Below, piece by piece: positions 17,601 through 25,509 of a DNA stretch of 58,798 nt. The notes beneath the pieces were generated by a model. It searched no databases and was not told the DNA's origin. It saw only the letters and a list, made by a program, of their open reading frames with translations. Made by a program: the position numbers and the translations under genes. How positions within the stretch are numbered: position 1 is the stretch's first letter; every line of letters starts with the position of its first letter. This DNA is from JABHGY01 sp964525185 (GTDB taxonomy: Bacteria > Fidelibacterota > Marinisomatia > Marinisomatales > UBA1611), in the NCBI GenBank assembly GCA_964525185.1, contig CAZGFQ010000011.1, forward strand, positions 1-58,798. The letters run 5' to 3'.

Positions 17601-18340
17601 AAAATGCGGAAATGAATATATATATATATGAGAATAATGGTCATAATGAAGCATTAGGCAATAAAAGCGATATTCCATTAAGGGGTGGAAATGCTACATC
17701 CGATACTCAAGGTCCTATTATATCGTTTGAGGCGCATGATGGGCGTATCATTTCTATAGGAGATCATATAGACAAAGAAAATCCGATCATTATTAGACTT
17801 ACAGATGCTATGGGAATTAATTTAACAAATGAGATCGGTCATGAAATAATGTTAACTGAATTTCATAGTCAAAATAGTAAAAATATTACAAATGATTTTA
17901 TTTATGATTTAAATAGCATTACTACTGGGACAATCCCGTATCAAGTGACAACAAATGAATCAACAATTAAATTCACCGTAAAAGCATGGGATAGTGCAAA
18001 TAATTCTTCAGAGAAGACTCTTTCATTAATTATAAGTGAATTACAATCTTTAGGATTGTTTAATATTTTTAATTACCCAAACCCTTTTTCTCAAGATACT
18101 CAATTTACATTTGAAGTGAATCAAACAGCAGATATAACATTGGCAATCTTTACTTTGGGTGGGAGAAAAATTATGGAATTTTATCCTACTGTATACACAT
18201 CAGGATACCACACCATTGATTGGAATGGAAATGATGCCTTTGGCGGACAATTAGCAAATGGTGTATATTTATATCGAATTCAAGCAGAAGCAAATGGTGA
18301 AAAAGTATCGTCCATTGGAAGAATTGCAAAATTCAGATAA
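14603..18340 (+). CDS. gingipain-like C25 cysteine peptidase, PorU-type T9SS sortase candidate
   Basis: 1245 aa from ATG 14603. An in-frame TTG at 14588 exists, but the ATG gives a clean signal peptide (MKYFLVIVALFQLALA). Residues about 160-300 resemble the N-terminal PorU region. A C25 domain runs through about 540-910 with catalytic His777 (NYIGHGSS) and Cys813 (WIVGTCSFGHF). The C-terminus carries an Ig-like stretch and a sorting-type domain (NYPNPFSQDTQFTF, ending GVYLYRIQAE). PorU is the sortase of type IX secretion that cleaves CTD signals and attaches cargo to the surface. A secreted C25 protease that is itself a T9SS cargo is the alternative. The downstream maf gene starts 4 nt after its stop. 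Confidence 0.8.
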   Translation: MKYFLVIVALFQLALAKRTQNIHQNDSERFSFDVITQARSVDDLKNQSYLIGLPNDFYPHVSVQYLEPTDCPFDCSSLESIPEFWAQKQTLQSLETATFVVSPMKGNNQYFKKIRIQFDFDHVQNEYIPPTQNQFRLLSSQIMNWDIAKNWIKPKARKRMKSSSYPAGTWLSFKIENDGMSKLSYSTLSSVYSQISSIDPRSIMLYTGPELGRSKTQATNQPIQDNLVEIGISITGENDGSFDSEDEILFYGNGPSGYNVSGGSVVFNQNLYFTDNTYYLLIPHDNSLRGQRVSEGTIPDNITLSINYGLSYVHQEIDMINPSHSGLGWASSPISHNGTYSLNLNMPSPESTIDASVSMGFLGGELTPTPYHNTNHRIYCYYETVDFGSHRGYASWSSIGSQSANFILSGSELSDGSNLFYAVNSSNNSNSQPYFDYINLQYGRHLTVNDSYDFYSPILGTKVRFALDEVPTSSTQVWDVSNVLAPKYMILNEGSELTTFDTQTLFASPNHFVVFQSGELNEISTIINEGSMDFNVLRTNNVSVDHVIIGPESFRESATPLLELRDPALYASIEDIYTEFSAGNKDPMAIRAFIQWSQEQWESPAPYSVFLIGDADYDYRNISGESGNIIPTIEVGTSFSWATDDRLATLYGSVPEIALGRFPARNKNEFEDYIDKIIDAESSPELGPWRQRVTLIADDGARPEKETWEIGTGKSHTNNSEDLASLIPPTIEINKLYMLEFPEESDASVYGVVKPEATQAVINALNEGTAIINYIGHGSSTQLAQERLLYLDRGDIQLMNTGDKYPLWIVGTCSFGHFDDLDIESFSEELVRAPMNAAAAVISTTRKITVSGNANYSEDLFSTIFPEGNVTTLPIGSILRNIKTGYGEGEYFTLFGDPVMKLPIPSDTLTISSISPDTIETLALGSFNGLQSVIDESGTGIVALRDAKRIVTREYNIASTTQSVSYSLPGPLLFRGQFSFSGNQLNGNFRIPLDISYSNENAEMNIYIYENNGHNEALGNKSDIPLRGGNATSDTQGPIISFEAHDGRIISIGDHIDKENPIIIRLTDAMGINLTNEIGHEIMLTEFHSQNSKNITNDFIYDLNSITTGTIPYQVTTNESTIKFTVKAWDSANNSSEKTLSLIISELQSLGLFNIFNYPNPFSQDTQFTFEVNQTADITLAIFTLGGRKIMEFYPTVYTSGYHTIDWNGNDAFGGQLANGVYLYRIQAEANGEKVSSIGRIAKFR

Positions 18341-18344
18341 TAAA

Positions 18345-18920
18345 ATGACCAATCCACCAAAAATAATATTAGCATCAACATCACCTCGAAGAAAACAATT
18401 ATTGGAACAAATAGATTTATCTTTTGAAATTATTCCAAGTTCAATTCACGAAGATTTTTCCATACCACTTGCCCCAGAACCATTTGCGCAGCATTATGCA
18501 CATGCAAAAGCTGAAAATATAGCTATACAGCACCCAGATGCTTTAGTCATTGGTGCTGACACAATTGTTGTTTTTAATAACAAAATTTTAGGTAAACCAA
18601 AAGATAAACAGGATAGTTTCAATATGCTTTCTATGTTATCTGGACAAACCCATAGAGTCATAACAGGTGTTTCAATTCATTGGCAGAATAAAAATATTAT
18701 TGATACGTTTTTTGAAACAACATTTGTGACACTTACACAAATTAACAGCAGCGCTATCAATCACTATATTGAGACTTACCGCCCTTTTGATAAAGCTGGT
18801 AGTTATGGCATACAAGATTCATTTTCTGTATATGTGAAAAAAATCGAAGGTGATTTTTATAATGTAATGGGATTTCCACTTTCTGCTTTTTTTAAACGGT
18901 TTTCCAGAATCACGCATTAG
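18345..18920 (+). CDS. maf: Maf-family nucleoside triphosphate pyrophosphatase
   Basis: 191 aa from ATG 18345. The longer open frame starting at 18258 overlaps the protease gene and has no family resemblance. Family motifs are present: LASTSPRRKQLL at the N-terminus, GADTIVV at about 67-73, LGKPKD, GQTHRVITGV, and KAGSYGIQD near the C-terminus. Maf proteins hydrolyse non-canonical and canonical nucleoside triphosphates (dTTP/UTP or modified bases) to monophosphates and pyrophosphate. It sits between the porU-like gene and arfB with gaps of 4 nt and 1 nt, so the three are one transcript. Confidence 0.92.
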   Translation: MTNPPKIILASTSPRRKQLLEQIDLSFEIIPSSIHEDFSIPLAPEPFAQHYAHAKAENIAIQHPDALVIGADTIVVFNNKILGKPKDKQDSFNMLSMLSGQTHRVITGVSIHWQNKNIIDTFFETTFVTLTQINSSAINHYIETYRPFDKAGSYGIQDSFSVYVKKIEGDFYNVMGFPLSAFFKRFSRITH

Positions 18921-18921
18921 C

Positions 18922-19344
18922 ATGATTCAAGTTACAAAAGCGATTTCTATATCAGAAAAAGAAATCCATTTTATAGCTATTCGAGCATCCGGGCCAGGAG
19001 GGCAACATGTCAATAAATCGTCTACAGCAATTCAGTTGAAGTTTAATATACATAGTTCATCGCTCCCAGTAGATATTATGCAAAGATTAAGACTTATCGC
19101 TGGGTCACATTTATCCAATGATGATACTATCATCATAAAGGCTCAAAATCACCGATCTCAAAGAATGAATAAAGCTGAAGCGCTTAATCGATTAAAGACA
19201 ATGATTGTTGAGGCAACAAATAAACCAAAAACTCGCAGACAAACATCCATCCCCAGAAAAGAAAAAGTAAAACGCCTGAGAGATAAAAAATATCAGAGCT
19301 TAAAAAAAGAATATCGCAAACCACCCAAAGGTGAAAATGATTAA
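18922..19344 (+). CDS. arfB: alternative ribosome-rescue peptidyl-tRNA hydrolase
   Basis: 140 aa. The release-factor GGQ motif is in RASGPGGQHVNKSSTAIQL (about 23-41), followed by the usual small domain and a basic C-terminal tail (about 100-140, rich in Lys and Arg). ArfB/YaeJ enters stalled ribosomes by placing the basic tail in the empty mRNA channel and hydrolyses peptidyl-tRNA with the GGQ loop. The short length and the absence of a stop-codon-reading domain exclude RF1/RF2. Confidence 0.93.
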   Translation: MIQVTKAISISEKEIHFIAIRASGPGGQHVNKSSTAIQLKFNIHSSSLPVDIMQRLRLIAGSHLSNDDTIIIKAQNHRSQRMNKAEALNRLKTMIVEATNKPKTRRQTSIPRKEKVKRLRDKKYQSLKKEYRKPPKGEND

Positions 19345-19411
19345 AATGAATTGTTTTATGGATTGTCACCCAAGATTCATTCCATTAATTTCCCCTGCGA
19401 AATTTTAGACT

Positions 19412-20254
19412 ATGGCCCAATTTTACTTAGAATTAAAATCATTACGTGAATCCAGAGGAATCTCTCTAGAAGAACTCGAATCTCGTACCAAAATCAATAT
19501 CCGATATTTACGTGCTATTGAAAAAGGCGAATTTGATGTTATGGAAATGCCCTATTTGCGTTTATTCCTCCGAGCATATGCAGAAGAAATTGGCGGTGAT
19601 TCTACCAATGCCCTCGAACAATTAGATTCATTTACAGGGACAGCTAAAAAGAAACCTATCCCCATGGTACCAGAAGATTCTAATGACGACGTTCCTGGCT
19701 ATCCGTCTAAAGATATAGCAGAAAAAAAGAAACCCACATTCCAAACGGACCAAAAGTTGCGCCAAGATATAATTAAAGGAAGTGTTTTACTTCTCATATT
19801 TATTTTTGCCATTGTCATTTTTAGATCCATTTTCACAGAAGAAAGTAGTGTGCAGTTAGACCCAACACTTGCAAATAAATCAAATAACGAAACGGCGACT
19901 ATTACCGAATCTAAAATAATAGCTCAATACCAGGCGGTCTCTTCCAGTAATGCAATGTTAAATGTTGACCCTCCATTCTTTGTATCAATTCAATCGCAAC
20001 AAAATATGAGCATTTTGCATTCCTTTGATGGTGGCGCAAACTCTGATATTACTCTATTTGCAGGCGTTAATAAAACATTACCTGCATTTGTAGAGTCTGG
20101 GAATATTTTATTTCCAAACTCTTTAGGTGTCACAACTCTTATCAATGGAGTTAGCCCAGGTCTGATAGAAGACCAAACGCACCCTGTACGCATCGAAATC
20201 AATAGTACTCCTCCCAGCGTAAAAATCACACATTACGCACCTAGTTTCAACTAA
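19412..20254 (+). CDS. RodZ-like cytoskeletal HTH membrane protein
   Basis: 280 aa. Residues about 3-70 are a HTH_25-type helix-turn-helix (LRESRGISLEELESRTKINI, then LRAIEKGEFDVM). A linker precedes one membrane helix (about 122-140). The periplasmic C-terminal part resembles the DUF4115 region of RodZ. RodZ couples MreB to the elongasome. Its place immediately upstream of the mra/dcw cluster fits a cell-shape role. mreB is not in the window, so the name rests on domain order. Confidence 0.72.
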   Translation: MAQFYLELKSLRESRGISLEELESRTKINIRYLRAIEKGEFDVMEMPYLRLFLRAYAEEIGGDSTNALEQLDSFTGTAKKKPIPMVPEDSNDDVPGYPSKDIAEKKKPTFQTDQKLRQDIIKGSVLLLIFIFAIVIFRSIFTEESSVQLDPTLANKSNNETATITESKIIAQYQAVSSSNAMLNVDPPFFVSIQSQQNMSILHSFDGGANSDITLFAGVNKTLPAFVESGNILFPNSLGVTTLINGVSPGLIEDQTHPVRIEINSTPPSVKITHYAPSFN

Positions 20255-20257
20255 ATA

Positions 20258-20272
20258 ACCCACAAAAACCCA
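20258..20272 (-). promoter_or_regulatory. pair of MraZ-type boxes, reverse orientation
   Basis: On the minus strand the sequence reads TGGGTTTTTGTGGGT: two TGGGT words with starts 10 bp apart, the spacing MraZ recognises. The pair lies 3 nt after the rodZ-like stop and about 110 bp upstream of the forward pair at the mraZ promoter. Confidence 0.5.
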
Positions 20273-20284
20273 TATCTGTTATCA

Positions 20285-20299
20285 CCCTATTAAATAGGG
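20285..20299. promoter_or_regulatory. 15-bp palindrome CCCTATT-A-AATAGGG
   Basis: A perfect 7-bp dyad around a single A, located between the two pairs of MraZ boxes. There is no following U-run, so it is more likely a protein site or a weak attenuating hairpin than a terminator. Confidence 0.35.
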
Positions 20300-20337
20300 A
20301 CTTCCAGCATTTATATTAAAATAATTGTTAATATTTA

Positions 20338-20366
20338 TTGACATTATTCCTACGAATAAGTAAGAT
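20338..20366 (+). promoter_or_regulatory. mraZ/dcw operon promoter
   Basis: A consensus -35 TTGACA (20338-20343), a 17-bp spacer and TAAGAT as -10 (20361-20366). Transcription would start near 20373, inside the first forward MraZ box, giving a leader of about 30 nt before the mraZ ATG at 20402. Confidence 0.75.
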
Positions 20367-20368
20367 AG

Positions 20369-20383
20369 TGGGTAGATGTGGGT
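20369..20383 (+). promoter_or_regulatory. MraZ operator boxes
   Basis: TGGGTAGATGTGGGT: two TGGGT repeats with a 10-bp period directly downstream of the -10 box and over the expected transcription start. MraZ is known to bind such TGGG(N) repeats and repress its own operon, so this should be the autoregulatory operator of the cell-wall and division cluster. Confidence 0.78.
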
Positions 20384-20401
20384 AACTTTCCCTTTTAAAC
20401 A

Positions 20402-20866
20402 ATGACTTTAAGTGCAAACAGATTCATTGGCGAATACGCCTATTCCATTGATGCGAAAGGTCGCGTCAATATTCCTGCCAGATTCAGGCAGGCTCTCTCA
20501 GTTGAAAATGAGGGTACTTTTTTCACAACACGCGGTTTTGATCGGTGCATCTATGTTATTCCTGCCATCATATGGATGGATATGGAAACTGAACTCAGCA
20601 ACCTGTCTTCAGTATCTGGGATAAATAGGACTTTTATCCGTAATCAAACGCGACATGCTTCCTCTTCCACATATGATAAGCAGGGACGTATTACTCTTCC
20701 TTCGTCCCTGCTTGAATACGCTGGCATTGAAAAAGAAGCCACTATAATTGGTATGATTAATAAAATTGAAATTTGGAATCCTGATTATTTAACCGAAAAT
20801 GATCAAAACAATCTCAACCTTGATTCGAATGCATACGATGATCTGGCTGGTAAAATTATTCTCTAA
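20402..20866 (+). CDS. mraZ: transcriptional regulator MraZ
   Basis: 154 aa, the family length. Two AbrB-like repeats with the signature DxKGR/DxxGR: SIDAKGRVNIPARFRQAL (about 16-33) and TYDKQGRITLPSSLLEYA (about 94-111). MraZ forms a ring that binds tandem TGGG boxes and controls the dcw cluster. It opens the cluster here, and matching boxes sit at its promoter. The stop overlaps the rsmH start (TAATG). Confidence 0.95.
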   Translation: MTLSANRFIGEYAYSIDAKGRVNIPARFRQALSVENEGTFFTTRGFDRCIYVIPAIIWMDMETELSNLSSVSGINRTFIRNQTRHASSSTYDKQGRITLPSSLLEYAGIEKEATIIGMINKIEIWNPDYLTENDQNNLNLDSNAYDDLAGKIIL

Positions 20867-21765
20867 TGAAATTATCGCCATCTCGGGACTCGCAATTACC
20901 GCATATCCCAGTGATGGTCAACGAGGTATTGCAATACCTCTGTATCAATCCAAATGGAATTTATGTGGATGGAACCGTCGGAGCGGGCGGTCATTCCAAG
21001 CACATACTCAATCAACTTTCTCCCGCAGGAACTCTCGTTGGATTTGATCGGGACATTGAGGCCTTGGATCTTGCCAAGAAAACCCTTTCTGCCTCCCCGT
21101 CTCGGATCAATCTCACCTGCGCGTCTTATCATACATTCCAATCATTCCTTCATACTAAGGGAATGTCTCGCGTGAACGGGTTTTTGCTAGATTTAGGTCT
21201 ATCTTCCATGCAACTCAAAGATGCATCTCGTGGATTTGCCTTCTCAAAAAGTGGTCCGCTTGATATGAGATTTGATCAACAATCTGATCTTGATGCTACA
21301 TCTTTAATAAACCATAGTTCCGAAGAAGAATTAGCCAATATTATTTATGAATATGGTGAAGAAAGGTTATCGAGGCGCATTGCGAAGTCCATAGCGAATA
21401 AAAGACCTATCTCTACGGTGGATGAACTTTATGAAGCCATTCGGACGGTAACACCCCCTCAGCATAGAAATAAATCTTTAGCTAGAGTCTTTCAAGCATT
21501 TCGAATTGCAGTAAATCAAGAGCTAGAAAAACTCGATACTTTTTTATCGTCATTTATGGATTCATTATCGATTGGAGGGAGAATTGTTATAATGAGTTAC
21601 CATTCATTAGAAGATCGTATGGTAAAACACTCTTTTAAAGCTCTTAAACAAGATGGAAGACTGAAAGTATTAACAAAAAAACCCGTAATGGCTACAGATG
21701 AAGAAATTCAAATAAACCCTAGGTCAAGAAGTGCAAAATTGCGTGCTGCAGAAAGGATTGCCTAA
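20866..21765 (+). CDS. rsmH: 16S rRNA (cytosine-1402-N4)-methyltransferase
   Basis: 299 aa. HIPVMVNEVLQYL at the N-terminus, the SAM-binding motif YVDGTVGAGGHSKHIL, then GFDRDIEAL, LLDLGLSSMQLKD and SYHSLEDRMVKHSF define RsmH (MraW). It methylates N4 of C1402 in 16S rRNA near the P site. Its place as second gene of the dcw cluster is conventional. It overlaps both neighbours by one base. Confidence 0.96.
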   Translation: MKLSPSRDSQLPHIPVMVNEVLQYLCINPNGIYVDGTVGAGGHSKHILNQLSPAGTLVGFDRDIEALDLAKKTLSASPSRINLTCASYHTFQSFLHTKGMSRVNGFLLDLGLSSMQLKDASRGFAFSKSGPLDMRFDQQSDLDATSLINHSSEEELANIIYEYGEERLSRRIAKSIANKRPISTVDELYEAIRTVTPPQHRNKSLARVFQAFRIAVNQELEKLDTFLSSFMDSLSIGGRIVIMSYHSLEDRMVKHSFKALKQDGRLKVLTKKPVMATDEEIQINPRSRSAKLRAAERIA

Positions 21766-22088
21766 TGGCTCGACGAAGGAAACCTAAAAAAAGAAGTGAA
21801 TTGTGGCAAACAACCTTATTCTTTGTTTCAACAATTGGCGTAATAGGCTGTCTTATTATTTATCTTTGGGTCTATACCGAAATAGACGAATCATTGTTAG
21901 CAATTGAAATCCAGAATTCGACTGTTTCAGAAATTTCAAATGAAATTGAAGAGCTCAAAAGTAGTATAGAAATGCTATCACGGCCGGATGTCATCGCTCG
22001 AAAAGCGACTGATCAACTCGGCATGGTTGTAGCGCACCCTGAAACATTGTCCATAGAATTAAATGCAGGCATGCTCAATTCACTATGA
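21765..22088 (+). CDS. ftsL: FtsL-like divisome protein
   Basis: 107 aa. A basic N-terminus (ARRRKPKKRSE), one membrane helix (about 16-37), then a periplasmic coiled coil (about 45-72) and LSRPDVIARKATDQLGM, typical of the FtsL/DivIC family. FtsL with FtsB and FtsQ activates FtsWI. Sequence conservation in this family is weak, so the name rests mainly on its position between rsmH and ftsI and on topology. The stop overlaps the ftsI ATG (ATGA). Confidence 0.82.
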   Translation: MARRRKPKKRSELWQTTLFFVSTIGVIGCLIIYLWVYTEIDESLLAIEIQNSTVSEISNEIEELKSSIEMLSRPDVIARKATDQLGMVVAHPETLSIELNAGMLNSL

Positions 22089-24061
22089 CAAAAACGTACC
22101 TGAAATACCGAAATCGTGTAACGGTGATATCAAGTTTTGTGCTTATAAGCTGGGCGGGATTATCTTTCCGCTTATTCGATATAATGGTATTGAATGGTAA
22201 AGAATATCATAAAATAGGCTTAAAGCAGGGATTAATAGAAAAAACGATTCCTGCTAATCGTGGAAATATTTATGATCGAGATGGTCGTCCTCTCACTCGA
22301 AATATTATACATTATACTTTAGAAGCTAATCCTCAAAAAGTACAAGACAAAAAGGCGCTTGCAGAACTTATTCATAAACGCACTGGGAAAGGCGTGGATT
22401 ACTATTTAACCAAATTAAGTAGAAAAGGGAAATTTGTCTATTTAGAACGAAACTTGAGCCGAGATGTTGTAGGGACTCTGATTGCTGCGGATATTAAGGG
22501 ATTCAAAATTAAACGAGATTATAGACGATATTATCCTCATGAAACGATGGCATCTCAAGTTCTTGGTTATACAAGCGTAGATGATGACGGCATTTCTGGA
22601 TTAGAAAAAGATTTTAATCAGGAATTAAAAGGCCAATCAGGAAGCATAGTAAAATCGAAAAATGGACGTGGAGGGACACAACTTTCGCCAAATTTACCTT
22701 ATACCCCTCCCATTGACGGTAATGATATTCAATTGACTTTAGATCTTGAGTATCAGTCTATTTTACAAGAAGAACTCAGTCGCCGACTTAAAGAAACAGG
22801 CGCCAAAACTGCAACGGGTATAATTATGGATCCTCAAACAGGTGAAATTCTTGCTATGGCAACCGAACCAGGGTTTAATAATAATCGGTCATCAGAATCT
22901 TCAGCTGATGTCCACAGAAACCGCGCTTTAACTGACCAATTTGAACCGGGCTCAACATACAAAGTAGTTCCTGCGGTTGCGGCCTTTGAGCAAAAAGTAG
23001 TTGATTTAACAGAAGAGTTCAATTGCGAAAATGGATCCTTTATGTACAAGAATATTCCAATTCGTGACCATGAAGAATATGGATTATTAACATTTCCTCA
23101 AGTTATCGAACATTCAAGTAATATTGGTATTATTAAAATTGCAGAACGGCTAGGGCAGGAAGAATTATTTAAATATTCTCGCGAATTTGGTTTTGGCTCT
23201 CAAACTAGAATTTCATTCAAAGGCGAATCGTCGGGTACATTGAAACCTATTGATCGTTGGAGTCATATATCACTTGGCCAAATATCTATGGGCCACGAAG
23301 TAGGAGTGACTGCTCTTCAACTAGCATCAGCGTATTCTTCTATAGCAAATGGTGGTTTTTTAGTAGTTCCCAAAATCACTCGTCAAATAATGAGCTCTGG
23401 CGGTGACATACTTCGGAAAGAAAATCCTGAAATCACACGGAAAGTAGCTACAGAAAATACAATGTCTGAAATAACAAATATGTTGTGCAGGGTTGTAAAG
23501 ACTGGCACAGGGACAGGAGCCGAGATTGCTGGATGGAATGTTGCTGGCAAAACTGGGACAGCCCAAAAATATCTAGATGGGAAATATTCTAATTCAAAAT
23601 TTATATCTAACTTCGTAGGATTTCTACCTGCTGATAACCCACAGCTATTAGGCGTATTTGTTCTGGATGAACCAAAAGCAGGATATCACTGGGGAGGAAT
23701 TGGCGCTGCTAAAATATTTAATCGCGTTATGACTCGTATCATTAGTATGGATGATAATATAACGCCTCCATCTATAAAACATTACGTCCGTTCAAAGGAT
23801 AAGGGTGATATCATTCTTGTTGATTCAAAAGATTTGGTAGTAGAGACTGCATCAAACCTTCCAATGTCCTTATCCACAAAGAGTGTTATGAAATATGTTA
23901 TGCCAGAACTTCGGGGCATGAGTATGCGTAAAGCAATGACAACACTTCGTAAATCAAACTTGAAATATAAATTGACTGGGTCAGGAATCGTTGCGTGGCA
24001 AAGCCCGAGCCCTGGAACTTATATATCATCTGGCACCGTATGTAGGGTAGGGTTAAAATGA
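22085..24061 (+). CDS. ftsI: penicillin-binding protein FtsI/SpoVD type with PASTA domain
   Basis: 658 aa. A membrane helix (about 12-32), the PBP dimerisation domain (ANRGNIYDRDGRPL), then the transpeptidase with Ser290 and Lys293 (GSTYK), Ser344-Ser345-Asn346 and Lys489-Thr-Gly-Thr. A single C-terminal PASTA domain occupies about 600-658 (MPELRGMSMRKAMTTLRKSN). It is the septal peptidoglycan transpeptidase, partner of the FtsW encoded downstream. A PASTA tail is common in SpoVD-like proteins and in FCB bacteria. murE overlaps its stop by 4 nt. Confidence 0.95.
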   Translation: MTKTYLKYRNRVTVISSFVLISWAGLSFRLFDIMVLNGKEYHKIGLKQGLIEKTIPANRGNIYDRDGRPLTRNIIHYTLEANPQKVQDKKALAELIHKRTGKGVDYYLTKLSRKGKFVYLERNLSRDVVGTLIAADIKGFKIKRDYRRYYPHETMASQVLGYTSVDDDGISGLEKDFNQELKGQSGSIVKSKNGRGGTQLSPNLPYTPPIDGNDIQLTLDLEYQSILQEELSRRLKETGAKTATGIIMDPQTGEILAMATEPGFNNNRSSESSADVHRNRALTDQFEPGSTYKVVPAVAAFEQKVVDLTEEFNCENGSFMYKNIPIRDHEEYGLLTFPQVIEHSSNIGIIKIAERLGQEELFKYSREFGFGSQTRISFKGESSGTLKPIDRWSHISLGQISMGHEVGVTALQLASAYSSIANGGFLVVPKITRQIMSSGGDILRKENPEITRKVATENTMSEITNMLCRVVKTGTGTGAEIAGWNVAGKTGTAQKYLDGKYSNSKFISNFVGFLPADNPQLLGVFVLDEPKAGYHWGGIGAAKIFNRVMTRIISMDDNITPPSIKHYVRSKDKGDIILVDSKDLVVETASNLPMSLSTKSVMKYVMPELRGMSMRKAMTTLRKSNLKYKLTGSGIVAWQSPSPGTYISSGTVCRVGLK

Positions 24062-25509
24062 AACAGTCGCTCCATACACTCATAGATCACCTTGTCCCAA
24101 CAGAACTCAATGATTGGCCAAACGTCCCCGTTACAGGTATAAAAATCAATTCTAATACTGTTGTTCCGGGAGACTTATTTGTAGCCATTCCCGGAACGCA
24201 TTTAGATGGGCATGATTTTGTTCATGATGCCATTGATAAGGGTGCATCTGCAATTGTATCGAATGGGCGCGATCTTGGTTCATTGCCAGTACCTCAGGTA
24301 AAAGTAGCCAACCCACGTAGAGCAGCATCAGCATTGGCTGATTTATATTATAATCAACCCAGTAAAGAATTAACCATTATTGGTATAACGGGAACAAATG
24401 GCAAAACAACTATCGCGTCAATCCTGGCATCTATATTAAATGAAGCCGGTATCCAAGCAGCACAAATGGGAACATTAGGGCTCATAGCTGAAGGATTCCC
24501 TAAAGACAAAAATTTAACAACATCCGATCCCATTACATTACATCAAACATTTCGATCTCTTGTTGAATCTGGATTTTCTCATGTTGTAATGGAAGTTTCA
24601 TCGCATGCATTATCTCAATATCGTGTTGCGGATGTTCAATTTAATATTGCTGTTTTTTCTAATCTTACACCAGAACATTTGGATTACCATCATACGATGG
24701 AAGATTATTTTTTAGCCAAATCAAAATTATTTTCTATGCTCGGTTTGGATGCAACATCTATTATAAATGTTGATGATTCAAATGGAAAAAGGTTAATAGA
24801 CATATCATCTGCACCCACATTAACTGTTTCTCGTCATGAAAAAAAAGATATTCATTTCACAAAAGCTTCATTTGAATTAAATGGTATTGAGGGCATTATT
24901 AAGGCAGGTACCCAATCGTATACAATTAAATCATCTCTTATTGGATCTTTTAACCAAGAAAATATTTTACTCGCCGTTTCGGCAGCCCATGCACTCGGAA
25001 TTGAACCACGTAACATTTCAAATGGTATTACACGATTAAAAAGTGTAGCCGGTCGCATGGAAACCATCACTTTGCGGAAAGGTGGTGTCGTTATTATTGA
25101 TTATGCTCACACAACCGATGCTTATGAAAAGGTATTATCGACAATTCGAGAGATAGTACCTGTAGGAAAAAGTATTTTTGCCGTATTTGGAGCAGGAGGT
25201 GACAGAGACAAATCAAAACGACCCGAAATGGCAAGAATTGCTGAAAAATACTGTGACCACTGTTTTATTACTCCCGACAATCCACGTACTGAAAATCCTG
25301 ACCAAATATCAAAAGAAATTGTTTCTGGATTTTCGAGCGATCATTTTACCCTTTATCAAGATCGATCATCAGGATTAAAAAATGCGTTAAATCGTTTGAA
25401 TTCTGGAGATGTAACAGTTGTTTTAGGAAAAGGTCGGGAAAACTATCAAGACATAAACGGAATCAAAATTCCTTATTCTGATCTAGAAATAATTGAGAAA
25501 TTCCGATGA
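24058..25509 (+). CDS. murE: UDP-MurNAc-L-Ala-D-Glu:meso-DAP ligase
   Basis: 483 aa. ATP-binding P-loop GITGTNGKTTIASIL (about 112-126), central ligase motif EVSSHAL, and the C-terminal DNPRTENP (about 405-412). The DNPR form is the one that selects meso-diaminopimelate rather than lysine, so the organism's peptidoglycan is predicted to be of the DAP type. It is a cytoplasmic enzyme, third in the Mur ligase series. It overlaps murF by 4 nt. Confidence 0.95.
   Translation: MKQSLHTLIDHLVPTELNDWPNVPVTGIKINSNTVVPGDLFVAIPGTHLDGHDFVHDAIDKGASAIVSNGRDLGSLPVPQVKVANPRRAASALADLYYNQPSKELTIIGITGTNGKTTIASILASILNEAGIQAAQMGTLGLIAEGFPKDKNLTTSDPITLHQTFRSLVESGFSHVVMEVSSHALSQYRVADVQFNIAVFSNLTPEHLDYHHTMEDYFLAKSKLFSMLGLDATSIINVDDSNGKRLIDISSAPTLTVSRHEKKDIHFTKASFELNGIEGIIKAGTQSYTIKSSLIGSFNQENILLAVSAAHALGIEPRNISNGITRLKSVAGRMETITLRKGGVVIIDYAHTTDAYEKVLSTIREIVPVGKSIFAVFGAGGDRDKSKRPEMARIAEKYCDHCFITPDNPRTENPDQISKEIVSGFSSDHFTLYQDRSSGLKNALNRLNSGDVTVVLGKGRENYQDINGIKIPYSDLEIIEKFR

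Noticed and set aside
18258..18344. N-terminal extension of Maf
   Set aside because: It overlaps the end of the protease gene in another frame; the conserved Maf start is at 18345.
20285..20299. Terminator of the rodZ-like gene
   Set aside because: The palindrome has a one-base centre and no U-run, so it was listed as a regulatory dyad instead.
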